Assembly (NCBI GenBank): GCA_015654475.1
Contig: JAATGV010000012.1
Span: 62,001 to 126,000 of the forward strand
From: Actinomycetales bacterium
GTDB taxonomy: Bacteria; Actinomycetota; Actinomycetes; Actinomycetales; Microbacteriaceae
Reading direction: 5' to 3'
DNA: 64,000 nucleotides
The translations under genes were made by a program, and so were the position numbers. The notes under the pieces were generated by a model. That model ran no database searches. It saw nothing but the letters and a program-made list of their open reading frames with translations, and was not told the DNA's origin. Shown piece by piece: positions 1 to 10,012 of this stretch (the stretch's first letter is position 1; each line of letters begins with the position of its first letter).

Positions 1-53
1 CCCGCTATCGAAAGACATGCACGATAGATCGATCGACAGACCCAAGGAGCCCC

Positions 54-737
54 GTGGGAATACTCGACAACATTGAGCGTGGACTCGAGAAGGCCGTCAA
101 TGGTGCCTTCGCGAGGACGTTTCGCTCGGGCCTTCAGCCCGTCGAAATTGCCGCTGCGCTCAAGAACGAGGCGGATACGCGTGCGCAAGTGATATCTCGC
201 GAACGCATCCTCGTACCCCATCTTTACCGAGTGACCCTCAGCCCGGACGACTATTCACGACTCGACGTGACAAGCGGAAGTCTTCGTACCGAACTCGCCA
301 AAGTGCTCGAGGAACACGCCGAGAGTCAGCACTATGCATTCGCCGACCGCCTCAACATCGAGATCAACGCCGATCCCTCCCTCCCCATCGGGATGACCCG
401 GGTCAAGTCGGGTTCACTCGACACGGATGTGCGGTGGACGCCCGCCCTCGAAGTGGCAGGGAAGCTGTACCCCATCACCGGGCAGCGAACGGTCATCGGT
501 CGAAGTTCAGACGCGGACATCGTCGTCACCGACCCAGGCGTCTCCAAACATCACATGGCGGTGCTCTGGAACACCCATACGGCCATCGCCCGCGACCTCG
601 GATCAACGAACGGCACGACGTTAGGCGGTCGGAAGATCGCTGAAGCAGAGCTTCTGCCAGACACCAGCGTGCGAATTGGGCGTACTGCCATTACTTTCCG
701 CCTTGTCCCGCAAACCCAGTTCGGTGGCACCAAATGA
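54..737 (+). CDS. fhaA: FhaA-like protein (DUF3662 + FHA domain)
   Basis: This 227-residue protein is the first gene of the kinase/cell-wall operon. Residues 1 to about 115 match the DUF3662 domain that opens actinobacterial FhaA proteins. Residues about 140-220 form a forkhead-associated phosphothreonine-binding domain, with the signature GRSSDAD, SKHH and GSTNGT. FhaA proteins bind phosphorylated partners of PknA/PknB and influence peptidoglycan synthesis at the poles and septum. The GTG start is supported by AAGGAG five bases upstream. It is much shorter than mycobacterial FhaA because the long low-complexity linker is missing. Its stop overlaps the start of the next FHA gene by four bases, so the two are probably translated together. 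Confidence 0.9.
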   Translation: MGILDNIERGLEKAVNGAFARTFRSGLQPVEIAAALKNEADTRAQVISRERILVPHLYRVTLSPDDYSRLDVTSGSLRTELAKVLEEHAESQHYAFADRLNIEINADPSLPIGMTRVKSGSLDTDVRWTPALEVAGKLYPITGQRTVIGRSSDADIVVTDPGVSKHHMAVLWNTHTAIARDLGSTNGTTLGGRKIAEAELLPDTSVRIGRTAITFRLVPQTQFGGTK

Positions 738-1285
738 GCGAACTGACCTACTTTTTGCTCAAGATGGCCTTCCTCGGCCTGATGTGGTTTTTCGTTTTTG
801 CCGTCGTTTTCGCCATTCGAACCGATCTTTTCGGCCCCCGTGTTCGGGTACTGGCACGCGCAGAACGCAAAAAACGTAACAAAGAGCAAGCGGACGACAG
901 CATCAAAGCGCCCAAACCTAAGCCCAATCCCGCCGATGCCAGCATCCTCCCCACCGGTCCGATCAGCACCGAGAACACCGTGGCCACGGCCACAACCGCA
1001 ACCCGACTGACGATCCTTGAAGGGCCTCGGGCCGGGCATGAGTTCCTGCTCAGTTCGGAGCCCATCACCATCGGTCGTTCCCTTGAGTCATCGCTTGTGC
1101 TTCGCGATGACTACACCTCCACAAACCACGCGCGCATTTTTCTGCGCAATGATGTCTGGATGCTGGAAGACCAAGGCTCGACGAACGGAACACTTCTCGC
1201 TGGCACCCGGGTTTCCGAACCCATCGCCATTCCGCTCGACACCCCCATCACGGTCGGCACAAGCGTGCTTGAGTTGAGGCGGTAG
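734..1285 (+). CDS. fhaB: FhaB-like membrane-anchored FHA protein
   Basis: The protein has 183 residues with one hydrophobic segment near the N-terminus (about residues 5-28), a basic and Ala/Pro-rich linker, and a C-terminal FHA domain (about 95-180) with GRSLES, TSTNHAR and GSTNGT. This is the layout of actinobacterial FhaB (FipA), a target of the Ser/Thr kinases in the same operon, acting at the inner face of the membrane in division and elongation. The ATG overlaps the fhaA stop (ATGA). The gene ends five bases before the phosphatase gene. Confidence 0.9.
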   Translation: MSELTYFLLKMAFLGLMWFFVFAVVFAIRTDLFGPRVRVLARAERKKRNKEQADDSIKAPKPKPNPADASILPTGPISTENTVATATTATRLTILEGPRAGHEFLLSSEPITIGRSLESSLVLRDDYTSTNHARIFLRNDVWMLEDQGSTNGTLLAGTRVSEPIAIPLDTPITVGTSVLELRR

Positions 1286-1290
1286 CTCCC

Positions 1291-2556
1291 GTGCCCGTTT
1301 CGCTCGGTAGCGTGCTCTCAGACGTGGGCAAGGTCAGGTCGAACAACCAGGACTCCGCCTATTGCGGCACGCGTCTTTTCGTCGTTGCCGACGGCATGGG
1401 TGGCCACGCAGGTGGCGACGTTGCCTCTTCCATTACGGTGAACCAACTGACCGAGCTCGACCGCGAGTACGATTCCGCGGAGGAGGCGCTGGAGGCGCTC
1501 CGGTCCGGCATGCTTGAGGCGAACGAGGTGCTTGCGTCGACGGTTGCTCAGTACCCCGAACTCTCAGGCATGGGCACGACATGTTCGGCGTTCATCACCG
1601 TCGGCAACAAGCTCGCAATGGCTCATATCGGCGACTCACGAATTTATGTGTGGCGCAACAAAGAACTCACCCAGGTCACCAAAGACCACACTTTCGTTCA
1701 GAAGCTCGTTGATTCTGGTCGCATCACGCCGGAAGAGGCAGCAGTCCATCCACGAAGGAATGTGGTGATGCGTGTCCTGGGAGACGTGGATCTGGCTCCC
1801 GACATTGATGTGGCCATCATTGAGGCCCGTCCTGGGGATCGGTGGTTGATCTGCTCGGATGGCCTTTCCGGCGTTGTGCCTGAAAAACAGCTTGTCGACA
1901 TCCTCACGAAGACGCCGAATCGCGACCGCGCTGCCAACCGCCTGCTCCAGGCAGCACTCGACAACGGGGCACCCGACAACGTCACTCTCCTCCTGCTGGA
2001 TTCGCTCGTCAATGAGGCGACTCGTCCAAGTCCTCGCCTTGTCGGCGCCGCCGACAACCCTCTCGCCTTTGAGCCGGTTGTGTCGAAGGCTGCTGAGCCG
2101 CAGCCAGGTCGGCTTGCAAACTTGCGAATGTCTTCAATTCGCAGCCGCAGGTTCGAGCCGACACAATATGAGTCGGCAACGAGCGATTACCTCGAGTCGA
2201 TCATCAACGAAGACAGAGTGCGCGCGCGTCGGCGCCGCATTGCCGCGACAGTGCTCACCGTACTTGTCGCCGGCATTGTGGTGGTTGGCGGTTTTCTTGC
2301 ATACTCTTGGACACAGACTCAGTATTTTGTGGGAACATCCGATGGCCAGGTGGTCGTGTTTCAGGGAATCAGCCAGGATATCGGCCCGATTACGTTGCAC
2401 CACGAGGTGGAGGGGCTCAATCTTCCCCAGGTCAATCTCGATGATCTCCCTTACGACTCGCGCGTTGCCGTTGATGCGAATATCGCTTTCGGCTCGCTTT
2501 CCGAAGCGGAGACGAAAGTTGAAGAGCTGGCGCTGGAGGTGACCACGAATGAGTGA
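1291..2556 (+). CDS. pstP: PP2C-type Ser/Thr protein phosphatase PstP
   Basis: The 421-residue protein has an N-terminal PP2C catalytic domain (about 1-240) with metal-binding signatures NNQDS, DGMGGH, GDSR and a late DN motif (GAPDN). A linker, one transmembrane helix (about 312-337) and an extracellular tail follow. PstP reverses the phosphorylation made by PknA and PknB and acts on FHA proteins and cell-wall enzymes. The start is GTG at 1291. The 3' end overlaps the next gene by eight bases. Gene order fhaB-pstP-rodA is conserved across Actinomycetota. Confidence 0.95.
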   Translation: MPVSLGSVLSDVGKVRSNNQDSAYCGTRLFVVADGMGGHAGGDVASSITVNQLTELDREYDSAEEALEALRSGMLEANEVLASTVAQYPELSGMGTTCSAFITVGNKLAMAHIGDSRIYVWRNKELTQVTKDHTFVQKLVDSGRITPEEAAVHPRRNVVMRVLGDVDLAPDIDVAIIEARPGDRWLICSDGLSGVVPEKQLVDILTKTPNRDRAANRLLQAALDNGAPDNVTLLLLDSLVNEATRPSPRLVGAADNPLAFEPVVSKAAEPQPGRLANLRMSSIRSRRFEPTQYESATSDYLESIINEDRVRARRRRIAATVLTVLVAGIVVVGGFLAYSWTQTQYFVGTSDGQVVVFQGISQDIGPITLHHEVEGLNLPQVNLDDLPYDSRVAVDANIAFGSLSEAETKVEELALEVTTNE

Positions 2557-3967
2557 TCCTTCCGACTGGCGCACCACTACGTCTGAACTCACTGACACCA
2601 CTGCCGTTCGAGTGGCTGTCACGGACACCCCCCGCATTCGGACTCGGGCCCGCAACGTCGAGGCTCGCTTGCTGCTTCTTGCGTTTCTGATCGTCGCGTT
2701 TGCGATCGTGATGGTGGAGCTTGGCGCAACTGGATCTGTGCAGGTGCAGCTTCTGTTTCTCACTGCCCCGATTGCCGCGCTCGTGATCGGATTCCATATT
2801 GTGCTTCGCATCGTGGCCGCCAACGCCGACCCGATTCTTCTGCCGGTCGGCACGCTGATCAATGGCATTAGCATCGCTTTCCTCTACCGGCTCGATATCT
2901 TGGCTGGAAGCAGCGGCTGGGATTCTCTCAGCATGCGTCAGATCGTGTGGACTGCCTTGGCCCTGCTGTGTGCTGCGGTTGTTCTTATTGTGGTGAAGAA
3001 TCATCGGTCCCTTCAGCGTTACACCTACATATTCGGCCTCGTCGCCATTGTGCTGCTTCTGTTGCCGATGCTCCCGTTTGTGGGCGTGGAGGTCAGTGGC
3101 GCTCGTCTGTGGATCGCCATCGGTTCGTTCACGCTGCAGCCGGGCGAGTTCGCGAAGATCGCCCTTGCCATCTTTTTCTCCGGCTACTTGGTCACCCACC
3201 GGGATTCTTTGTCAGTCGTGGGCAAGAAGGTGCTCGGATTCACTTTTCCTCGGCTTCGGGATTCGGGCCCAATTCTCGTGTTCTGGGCCGTGTGCATGCT
3301 GATTCTCGTTGTACAGCGAGATCTGGGTACCTCATTGCTCTATTTCGGGCTCTTCCTTGTCATGATTTATGTGGCAACAGGCCGGTCGAGTTGGATAGTA
3401 ATAGGCTTCGGGCTTTTTGCCGTCGGCGCATATGTGGCTTCTCGAATATTCAGCTATGTGAACGATCGCATCGATGGCTGGCTCAACCCATTTGACCAGA
3501 GCCGCTACGAGGCCGTCTATGGTGGCAGCTATCAGCTTGTGCAGGGCCTGTTCGGCCTGAGCTCGGGTGGCTTGGTCGGCACCGGGCTTGGCCGGGGCAG
3601 CCCTGATCGCACTCCGAAGGTGGAGAACGACTTCATTTTTTCTGGAATCGGCGAAGAACTGGGATTGATAGGCCTGTTCGCGTTGCTGTGCCTGTACTTG
3701 ATTCTGGTGAGCCGCGGACTGAGGATCGGGTTTACGGGTCAGGATGATTTTGGGCGGCTGCTTGCCACGGGGCTCTCGTTCGTGATCGGCCTGCAGTGCT
3801 TCATCGTCATCGGTGGTGTGACTCGTGTGATCCCCTTGACCGGCCTCACCACACCATTACTCGCGGCGGGGGGGTCCAGTCTGTTGGCGAACTGGATCAT
3901 TATCGCTATCCTGTTGCGAATATCCGACTCGGTCCGAACCGAACCACGCGAGGTGGCGAAGCCATGA
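2549..3967 (+). CDS. rodA: RodA/FtsW-family peptidoglycan glycosyltransferase
   Basis: The 472-residue polytopic membrane protein has about ten or more hydrophobic segments and SEDS-family motifs such as LQPGEFAKIA and the C-terminal PLTGLTTPLLAAGGSS block. SEDS proteins polymerise glycan strands from lipid II and work with a partner class B penicillin-binding protein. Here the partner is the next gene, whose start overlaps the rodA stop by four bases. The N-terminal 35 residues are cytoplasmic. It lies in the elongation operon, so RodA rather than FtsW is the likely role. Confidence 0.92.
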   Translation: MSDPSDWRTTTSELTDTTAVRVAVTDTPRIRTRARNVEARLLLLAFLIVAFAIVMVELGATGSVQVQLLFLTAPIAALVIGFHIVLRIVAANADPILLPVGTLINGISIAFLYRLDILAGSSGWDSLSMRQIVWTALALLCAAVVLIVVKNHRSLQRYTYIFGLVAIVLLLLPMLPFVGVEVSGARLWIAIGSFTLQPGEFAKIALAIFFSGYLVTHRDSLSVVGKKVLGFTFPRLRDSGPILVFWAVCMLILVVQRDLGTSLLYFGLFLVMIYVATGRSSWIVIGFGLFAVGAYVASRIFSYVNDRIDGWLNPFDQSRYEAVYGGSYQLVQGLFGLSSGGLVGTGLGRGSPDRTPKVENDFIFSGIGEELGLIGLFALLCLYLILVSRGLRIGFTGQDDFGRLLATGLSFVIGLQCFIVIGGVTRVIPLTGLTTPLLAAGGSSLLANWIIIAILLRISDSVRTEPREVAKP

Positions 3968-5406
3968 ACCGTCCACTGCGACGCGTCACTATCTTCGTCG
4001 TCATTCTCTTTGCCGCCTTGTTCACCTCGACGACGGTACTACAGGTGTTTGCAGCGCCGAGCCTGAACGCGGACTCTCGAAATGTGCGCACCTTGTACGC
4101 AAGCTTCTCGGCCCAACGGGGCGCCATCATTGTCGGGAAGGAGTCGATCGCGAAGTCGACGCCGGTTGACGATGAGTGGCATTATCTCCGCGAATACAGT
4201 TCGCCGCAGATGTATTCGGCATTGACGGGGTATTTCACCCTTAATCAGGGGATGTCCGGTCTTGAGAGTGCGCTCAACGATTACCTCACCGGAACGACGG
4301 ATTCCCAGTTCTTTACCCAGTTCCACAACCTCATCACGGGTGAGAAGGCTCAGGGCGCGTCGGTCACTCTCACTATCGATGCAAAAGTGCAGAAGGCCGC
4401 CTGGGATGCCCTCGGCAATAAGAAGGGCGCGATCGTTGCCCTCGATCCAACTACCGGTGCGATCATCGCCATGGTTTCCAAACCCGGTTATGATCCGAAC
4501 ACTCTCGCCTCTCACGACACGACCGATGTGCTCAGCGCATACAACAAGCTGCTGAACGACTCGAGCAACCCACTTTTCAACCGGGCTATCGGCGGTGACC
4601 TGTACACGCCAGGGTCGACATTCAAGCTGGTTGTGGCCGCCGCCGCCCTCGCGAACGGATACACCGCCGACTCGAAGTTGGCGAACCCAGCCACCCTCAC
4701 GTTGCCTAATTCGACGAGCAGCATCCAGAACTCAACAAAGGGCAAGTGTGGTGGCATTTCGTCGTCAACGGTCACCCTCACGCAGGCTCTTCAGTATTCG
4801 TGCAACATCCCGATGGCCGAGCTGGGGCTAGCCCTCGGCCAGGAGAAGCTTCAAGCTACTGCGAACTCGTTTGGATTCGGCCAGACTGTCGACATTCCCA
4901 TGACATCCACCGCGAGCATTTTCCCGACGGGGATGGATGACGCGCAGCTCATGCTTTCGTCTTTCGGTCAGTACGACGTTCGAGTGTCTCCACTGCAGAT
5001 GGCCATGATTTCGGCATCCATTGCCAACGGCGGGGTTGAGATGACGCCAAACGTGGTTAAACAGATTCGTTCCAGCACGCTCGACTCTTTGCAAGATTTC
5101 ACTCCGACCACCTTCGCCGACCCGATCACTGCGGATGTCTCCAAAACCTTAACCACAATGATGGTTAATAACGTGGCCCACGGCTATGCCTCGGGTGCGA
5201 AGATTGATGGTGTCAGCGTTGCGGGCAAAACTGGTACGGCCGAGACAGGTGTCGATAACAAGTACACCCTGTCGTTTACTGGCTTCGCCCCCGCCGACAA
5301 CCCGAAGGTTGCTGTGGCTGTATTTGTTGAAAATCAGGAATTGGACTCCAACGTGGTTGCTGCTCCGATTGCAAAGAAGGTAATGGAGGCGGTACTTAAC
5401 AAATGA
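3964..5406 (+). CDS. pbpA: Class B penicillin-binding protein PbpA
   Basis: The 480-residue transpeptidase has an N-terminal membrane anchor (about 7-28), a short dimerisation region and a penicillin-binding domain with all three active-site motifs: STFK with nucleophile Ser218, SCN at 279-281, and KTGT starting at Lys422. It cross-links peptidoglycan together with RodA. I chose the ATG at 3964 because it gives the ATGA overlap with rodA and places the anchor at the N-terminus. The same frame is open farther upstream inside rodA but is not likely to be translated there. Confidence 0.94.
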   Translation: MNRPLRRVTIFVVILFAALFTSTTVLQVFAAPSLNADSRNVRTLYASFSAQRGAIIVGKESIAKSTPVDDEWHYLREYSSPQMYSALTGYFTLNQGMSGLESALNDYLTGTTDSQFFTQFHNLITGEKAQGASVTLTIDAKVQKAAWDALGNKKGAIVALDPTTGAIIAMVSKPGYDPNTLASHDTTDVLSAYNKLLNDSSNPLFNRAIGGDLYTPGSTFKLVVAAAALANGYTADSKLANPATLTLPNSTSSIQNSTKGKCGGISSSTVTLTQALQYSCNIPMAELGLALGQEKLQATANSFGFGQTVDIPMTSTASIFPTGMDDAQLMLSSFGQYDVRVSPLQMAMISASIANGGVEMTPNVVKQIRSSTLDSLQDFTPTTFADPITADVSKTLTTMMVNNVAHGYASGAKIDGVSVAGKTGTAETGVDNKYTLSFTGFAPADNPKVAVAVFVENQELDSNVVAAPIAKKVMEAVLNK

Positions 5407-7049
5407 GGCCCTCAAGCGGAATGACTTTCGGCGGTCGCTACCAGCTCAGTTCTCGAATTGCTATCGGTGGCATGGGAGAGGTGTGGCGTGCGGTAGATCT
5501 CGTTATCGGCCGCGAGGTCGCACTGAAGATCTTGAAAGACGAGTATCTCGGCGATCCAGGTTTCCTCGAACGCTTCCGAGCTGAAGCACGGCATGCAGCA
5601 CTCGTCAACCACGAGGGCATTGCCAGCGTGTACGACTACGGCGAGGAGGAGGGCTCCGCCTACCTCGTTATGGAGATGGTGCCGGGTCAACCGCTATCAG
5701 CCTTGATCGAGTCAACGGAGGCCCTGTCGACCGACCAGGTGCTCGATATCGTCGCGCAAACCGCTGCCGCGCTTGCTGCCGCTCACAAGGTGGGTCTTGT
5801 GCATAGGGACGTCAAGCCTGGCAACTTGTTGATCACTCCAGATGGCCGAGTCAAAATCACCGACTTCGGCATCGCGCGCATTGCCGACCAGGTTCCCTTG
5901 ACCGCGACGGGGCAGGTGATGGGCACAGTCCAGTACTTGTCTCCCGAGCAGGCGAGCGGCCATCCTGCATCCCCGGCCACGGACATTTACTCGCTTGGCA
6001 TCGTTGCTTATGAGGCGCTTGCCGGGCGTCGGCCGTTCTCTGGTGAAAGCCAGGTTGCCATCGCGATGGCGCAAATCAATGAGACTCCACCGGATCTTCC
6101 GCTCTCCATTCCGGCGAGCGTACGATCGCTCGTGATGGCCTGCATCGCCAAGAATCCCGCTGATCGCCCTGCGTCGGCAACCGATCTTTCCATCGCTGCG
6201 GAGGCACTGCGGCACAATGACCTGGCCACGGCCATTCGGGCCGTCCCACAAATTCGACCCGGCGGGATCTCTGATGCCACGCAGCTTCTGACTACCGCGG
6301 CGGACACGCAAGCAACGACTCTGATCCCCACTACTTCGGCAGCACCCGTTGCCGAAGCTGAAGAAGAAGAGGAGCAGCCGAAGAAGCGTAGCCCCTGGCT
6401 GTGGCCGCTGATCGTTCTCGTCGTACTGCTGCTGCTCATTGTGGCCGGAACCATTTTTGCTCTGCTGGCGCAGTCGGGTTCGACGGCGCCGTCGGCATCA
6501 ACGAGCCCCTCCACGTCTTCGTCGGCTCCGGCCTCATCGTCGTCAGCTCCGCCGTCGTCGAGCACCCCGACGACGGCAACAATTGACCAGTCGGCCTTCG
6601 ACAATATGTCCGGGGCTGAGGCCGAGGCCTACCTGAACGGAATGGGTTTCCTCAACACCAGGATTACGACTGGATCTGCTGCCAACGATGAGGATCAGGT
6701 CGGCCAGGTGGAGTCGATCTCCCCGACAGGAACGGTCGAGTTCTCTCGTCGCATTACCATCACGGTTTACGACGATGTCGCGGTGACTACAGTGACCTTG
6801 CCGAACCTGGTCAATCTCACGCAGAGTGATGCCACCAAGCAGTTGAGGAACGCCGGACTCAATGTCGCCATCAGTTCCACAACCCAGTTCAGCGACACAA
6901 TCCCATCTGGTTCCGTGATTTCGTCTGATCCGGGAGTGGGGGCCAAGGTAGAGCTGGGGTCAACCGTAACTCTTGTCATCTCAAGTGGTGCGTCCCCGAC
7001 CCCAACACCGACCCCAACACCGACAGCATCCCCAACACCGCAACAATGA
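5403..7049 (+). CDS. pknA: Ser/Thr protein kinase with PASTA-like domains (PknA-type)
   Basis: The 548-residue receptor-type kinase has a catalytic domain (about 13-270) with the glycine loop, Lys42, the HRD motif with Asp136, Asn141, DFG Asp154 and an activation loop TATGQVMGT. An acidic/basic juxtamembrane stretch, one transmembrane helix and a Ser/Ala-rich spacer follow. The ectodomain has one clear PASTA repeat and one divergent PASTA-like repeat before it, unlike mycobacterial PknA, which lacks PASTA repeats. The C-terminus is a Pro-Thr run encoded by a short tandem DNA repeat near 6995-7045. The start overlaps the pbpA stop by four bases. Confidence 0.92.
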   Translation: MRPSSGMTFGGRYQLSSRIAIGGMGEVWRAVDLVIGREVALKILKDEYLGDPGFLERFRAEARHAALVNHEGIASVYDYGEEEGSAYLVMEMVPGQPLSALIESTEALSTDQVLDIVAQTAAALAAAHKVGLVHRDVKPGNLLITPDGRVKITDFGIARIADQVPLTATGQVMGTVQYLSPEQASGHPASPATDIYSLGIVAYEALAGRRPFSGESQVAIAMAQINETPPDLPLSIPASVRSLVMACIAKNPADRPASATDLSIAAEALRHNDLATAIRAVPQIRPGGISDATQLLTTAADTQATTLIPTTSAAPVAEAEEEEEQPKKRSPWLWPLIVLVVLLLLIVAGTIFALLAQSGSTAPSASTSPSTSSSAPASSSSAPPSSSTPTTATIDQSAFDNMSGAEAEAYLNGMGFLNTRITTGSAANDEDQVGQVESISPTGTVEFSRRITITVYDDVAVTTVTLPNLVNLTQSDATKQLRNAGLNVAISSTTQFSDTIPSGSVISSDPGVGAKVELGSTVTLVISSGASPTPTPTPTPTASPTPQQ

Positions 7050-7091
7050 CACACTCGTACAGCTTCGCTGTTTGTCGATAAAGTAGGCCTC

Positions 7092-8861
7092 GTGAATGAT
7101 GAACCCCGCCTCCTAGGGAGCCGCTACCGTGTCGGCAAGCTCATCGGACGCGGCGGTATGGGGGACGTATACCTCGGTACGGACACACGGCTAGGGCGCA
7201 CGGTTGCGATCAAGATCTTGCGTAGTCAACTTACGGAGGATGAGGGTTTTCGGCGACGGTTTCGCCAGGAGGCGCAGTCTGCGGCTCGCATGAACCACCC
7301 TAATATTGTGCGAACTTACGACACGGGTGAGGACGAGACGGTCGACGGGTCTGGCAATCCGGCGATCGTTCCCTACATTGTGATGGAGTACGTCGAGGGC
7401 AAGACGGTCAAAGACTTCATCCGCTCAGGTGCCCTTACTCAAAACGACTCAGTTCGTATCATCACCGATGTGCTGGCCGCACTGGAATACGCTCACGCGT
7501 CGGGCCTGGTTCACCGCGATATCAAGCCGGGCAACGTGATGGTGTCAGTGTCGGGGTTCGTCAAGGTGATGGATTTCGGCGTCGCCAAGGCTGTTGCCGA
7601 TTCTTCGGCAACAGTCGCGATGTCTGCTCATGTCATGGGCACAGCCACCTATTTTTCACCGGAACAGGCTAAGGGCGAATCGGTCGACTCGCGGTCGGAT
7701 CTGTATTCGGCAGGCGTCATGCTTTACGAGATGCTCACCGGGCAGCCACCGTTCCATGGGGATTCTCCGACCGCCGTCGCATACCAGCACGTCAATACCG
7801 TTCCCGTTGCTCCGACAGAACTCAACCCGGAGATCAGCGCTCGTTTGTCGCTCGTGGTCCTTACTGCACTGGCAAAGTCGAAAGATGCCCGGTACACGAC
7901 GGCACGGAATTTTTCTGATGACTTGTTGTACGCGGTCTCGGGCCGCGAACCGCGGAATGCTCACCTGCTTGCAGCAACGCATCCCGAGGCTGCTCCAACC
8001 GAGGCCACCGCCAGCCCAGCACCATCGGCCATCAAGGAACTCGGGTTCGATGCGCTGGTCGAGTCGGCGCCGAACACCGTGGCAACCTCTGCCCCGAAAG
8101 CCGAGAGCAAGACTCGCAAGCTTCTGCCGTGGATCGCCGTGATTGTGCTCGGTCTGGCTGCCGCTTTGTCTCTTATCTGGTTTCTCAACCTCGGCTCGTC
8201 AGTCGCTCCGACCGACAATCGAGTAGAGATTGCTGATCTTTCGGGAGCTGAGGTCGGCGATGCACGCGCAACACTTGAAGCCCTCGGTCTCACGGTCGTC
8301 ACCGAAGAGCAAGAGAGCGCTACCGTTGACGCCAATCGTGTCATCGAGACCGATCCTGTCGCCGGATCGAGTGTGTTGAAGAACACGAGCGTCACGGTGA
8401 TCGTGTCGACCGGGCCTGCAGAGGTTTCGGTGCCGAACCTGACGGGTTTGAGCCTGGAGACTGCGCGGACGCGCATTACCGACCTTGGGCTCACAGTCGG
8501 GGAGGTTTCGACGGAAGACGACGCCGATTATTCTGAGGGAACCGTGATCTCATCCACTCCCAAGTCCTCTACATCGGTGGATGTGGGCTCGTCGGTTGCC
8601 CTTGTCGTGGCGTCAGGCAAGATCAAGATCTCGGATGTGACGGGGGATTCGATTTCAGATGCCCGAAAGACCCTCGAGGATTTGGGCCTCAGCGTGAATG
8701 CGCAACCTCTGTATATCTGCAATGGTGCCGACGGTGAGGTAGTGAAGCAATCTCCCAGACGGGGCAAAGTCACCACCTCCACCACGGTGACGCTGGTCTA
8801 CAACCTCGTGGATCCGACGGCTTGCGAAAGCAGTCCATCTTCAGGCGCGAACACAGACTGA
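7092..8861 (+). CDS. pknB: Ser/Thr protein kinase with three PASTA domains (PknB)
   Basis: The 589-residue kinase has Lys41, HRD Asp143, Asn148, DFG Asp161 and an activation loop carrying SATVAMSAHVMGT. One transmembrane helix lies at about 343-366, followed by three extracellular PASTA repeats. The first is divergent; the last contains a lone cysteine. PASTA repeats bind muropeptides or lipid II and activate the kinase, which controls growth and division. The GTG start at 7092 follows a 42-base gap from the preceding kinase gene. The 3' end faces trpG tail to tail. Confidence 0.94.
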   Translation: MNDEPRLLGSRYRVGKLIGRGGMGDVYLGTDTRLGRTVAIKILRSQLTEDEGFRRRFRQEAQSAARMNHPNIVRTYDTGEDETVDGSGNPAIVPYIVMEYVEGKTVKDFIRSGALTQNDSVRIITDVLAALEYAHASGLVHRDIKPGNVMVSVSGFVKVMDFGVAKAVADSSATVAMSAHVMGTATYFSPEQAKGESVDSRSDLYSAGVMLYEMLTGQPPFHGDSPTAVAYQHVNTVPVAPTELNPEISARLSLVVLTALAKSKDARYTTARNFSDDLLYAVSGREPRNAHLLAATHPEAAPTEATASPAPSAIKELGFDALVESAPNTVATSAPKAESKTRKLLPWIAVIVLGLAAALSLIWFLNLGSSVAPTDNRVEIADLSGAEVGDARATLEALGLTVVTEEQESATVDANRVIETDPVAGSSVLKNTSVTVIVSTGPAEVSVPNLTGLSLETARTRITDLGLTVGEVSTEDDADYSEGTVISSTPKSSTSVDVGSSVALVVASGKIKISDVTGDSISDARKTLEDLGLSVNAQPLYICNGADGEVVKQSPRRGKVTTSTTVTLVYNLVDPTACESSPSSGANTD

Positions 8862-8883
8862 ACCGCCGGCGCCACCCGTGGTC

Positions 8884-9522
8884 TTAGGCGGCGACGACTG
8901 GCGTAAGCGTTGTTGAGGCTGCGGCCGAACCAGCGAGGCCCGCAACTTCGAGCCAATTGCCGATCATCCGGTATCCACCTTGAGTGAGCACCGACTCGGG
9001 GTGAAACTGCACTCCGAATACGGGGGCCGACGTGTGCTCTATCCCCATGATCACCCCGGCACCTTGTGTACGTGCCGTGACTTTGAGCACATCAGGAACT
9101 GTGCCGTCCACAACTGCGAGCGAGTGGTACCGTGTTCCGGTAAATGGATGCGGAACCCCGGCGAAGAGTGTCGAATCGTCGTGATCGATGAGCGACGTCT
9201 TGCCGTGCATGAGCTCGGGTGCGACGTCGACCACCCCTCCGAGGGCTTCGGCGATGGCCTGGTGCCCGAGGCAAACCCCGAGCAAAGGCGTCCCTGCGGC
9301 GATCGCGATGCCCACCGCCTCGATCGCGATGCCTGCATCGGCAGGAGTTCCTGGGCCTGGCGAAATGAGCAGGCCGTCGTATTCGCCGATGCGGTCAGTG
9401 AGTTCGGCCGCGCTCCACAAGTCATTTCGGATGACATCGGTCTCAGCACCCAGCTGGCGCAGGTAGCCGTTGAGCGTGTAGACAAAGCTGTCGTAGTTGT
9501 CGATGACGAGTATGCGCGTCAT
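8884..9522 (-). CDS. trpG: Glutamine amidotransferase subunit of anthranilate/aminodeoxychorismate synthase
   Basis: The 212-residue class I glutamine amidotransferase has nucleophile Cys84 in GVCLGHQ and the catalytic pair His174/Glu176 in QFHPES. It supplies ammonia from glutamine to a chorismate-using synthase partner, for tryptophan or for p-aminobenzoate/folate. The sequence alone does not settle TrpG versus PabA, and no partner gene is in the window. Its position beside pknB and crgA is conserved in many Actinomycetota. AAAGG lies a few bases before the ATG. It is divergent from crgA. Confidence 0.9.
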   Translation of the reverse strand: MTRILVIDNYDSFVYTLNGYLRQLGAETDVIRNDLWSAAELTDRIGEYDGLLISPGPGTPADAGIAIEAVGIAIAAGTPLLGVCLGHQAIAEALGGVVDVAPELMHGKTSLIDHDDSTLFAGVPHPFTGTRYHSLAVVDGTVPDVLKVTARTQGAGVIMGIEHTSAPVFGVQFHPESVLTQGGYRMIGNWLEVAGLAGSAAASTTLTPVVAA

Positions 9523-9594
9523 AACGACCTTTCATGGGTGGATGCGAATGTGCTCCTATCTTAAGGCTTGAAGTGAGTTGATAGCGTGGGCGTC

Positions 9595-9629
9595 TTGACA
9601 TCGGACGAGTTCTGTAAGATGTCTACGTG
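9595..9629 (+). promoter_or_regulatory. Leaderless promoter of crgA
   Basis: TTGACA (9595-9600) and TAAGAT (9615-9620) precede the crgA GTG start by only six bases after the -10 box, and no ribosome binding site is visible. This matches leaderless actinobacterial mRNAs, where transcription starts at the first base of the start codon. The 14-base spacer is short for a sigma-70 type promoter, so the -35 assignment is the weaker part. Confidence 0.55.
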
Positions 9630-9914
9630 GCTAAATCTCGTAAAGACCAGACTCACGACTCAGACGCGGTCGTCCCCCCTTCAGCGAAGAAGAAGGCAAA
9701 GCCGGTCGAGACGACGTCGACTCAGCAGAAGCCGAACGCGATCTGGTTCAAGCCGGTCATGTTTGGTCTGATGCTGCTCGGCCTGGCCTGGATCATCGTG
9801 TATTACATCAGTGGCAGCTTGTACTTGCCGATCCCTGCTTTGGGAGCCGGAAACATCCTGGTCGGTTTTGGAATCACGATGGTTGGATTCTTGATGACTA
9901 CCAGGTGGCGGTAA
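9627..9914 (+). CDS. crgA: Cell division protein CrgA
   Basis: The 95-residue protein has a Lys-rich cytoplasmic N-terminus (about 1-35) and two transmembrane helices (about 42-62 and 69-90), the CrgA family layout. CrgA links FtsZ-dependent divisome components to penicillin-binding proteins and helps coordinate septation. The start is GTG at 9627, apparently leaderless. It is convergent with the rhomboid gene, with a DnaA-box cluster between them. Confidence 0.9.
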   Translation: MAKSRKDQTHDSDAVVPPSAKKKAKPVETTSTQQKPNAIWFKPVMFGLMLLGLAWIIVYYISGSLYLPIPALGAGNILVGFGITMVGFLMTTRWR

Positions 9915-9951
9915 TCTTTCGGAGCTGATCCGCGAATTACACCGATGTGAT

Positions 9952-9983
9952 TTATCCCCACCTGTGGATAATCCTGTGAATAA
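9952..9983. promoter_or_regulatory. Cluster of three DnaA boxes outside oriC
   Basis: Three nine-base DnaA-box-like sites lie within 32 bases: TTATCCCCA (9952-9960, one mismatch), TGTGGATAA (9963-9971, exact reverse-strand match to TTATCCACA) and TGTGAATAA (9975-9983, one mismatch). They sit in the 98-base space between the convergent ends of crgA and the rhomboid gene, about 12.4 kb from dnaA. No gene promoter is expected there, so a titration or reactivation site for DnaA is a reasonable inference. A terminator function could also be present. Confidence 0.6.
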
Positions 9984-10012
9984 CTTACGCCCAGCCGGAG
10001 GGCTTCCCGACG

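Noticed and set aside
2432-3199. Long minus-strand frame under pstP/rodA
   Set aside because: It is a shadow of high-GC coding sequence; composition is unlike a protein and no ribosome binding site exists.
6995-7045. Short tandem repeat of CCAACACCGACC type
   Set aside because: It encodes the Pro-Thr tail of the kinase ectodomain, a common low-complexity end, not a CRISPR or regulatory array.
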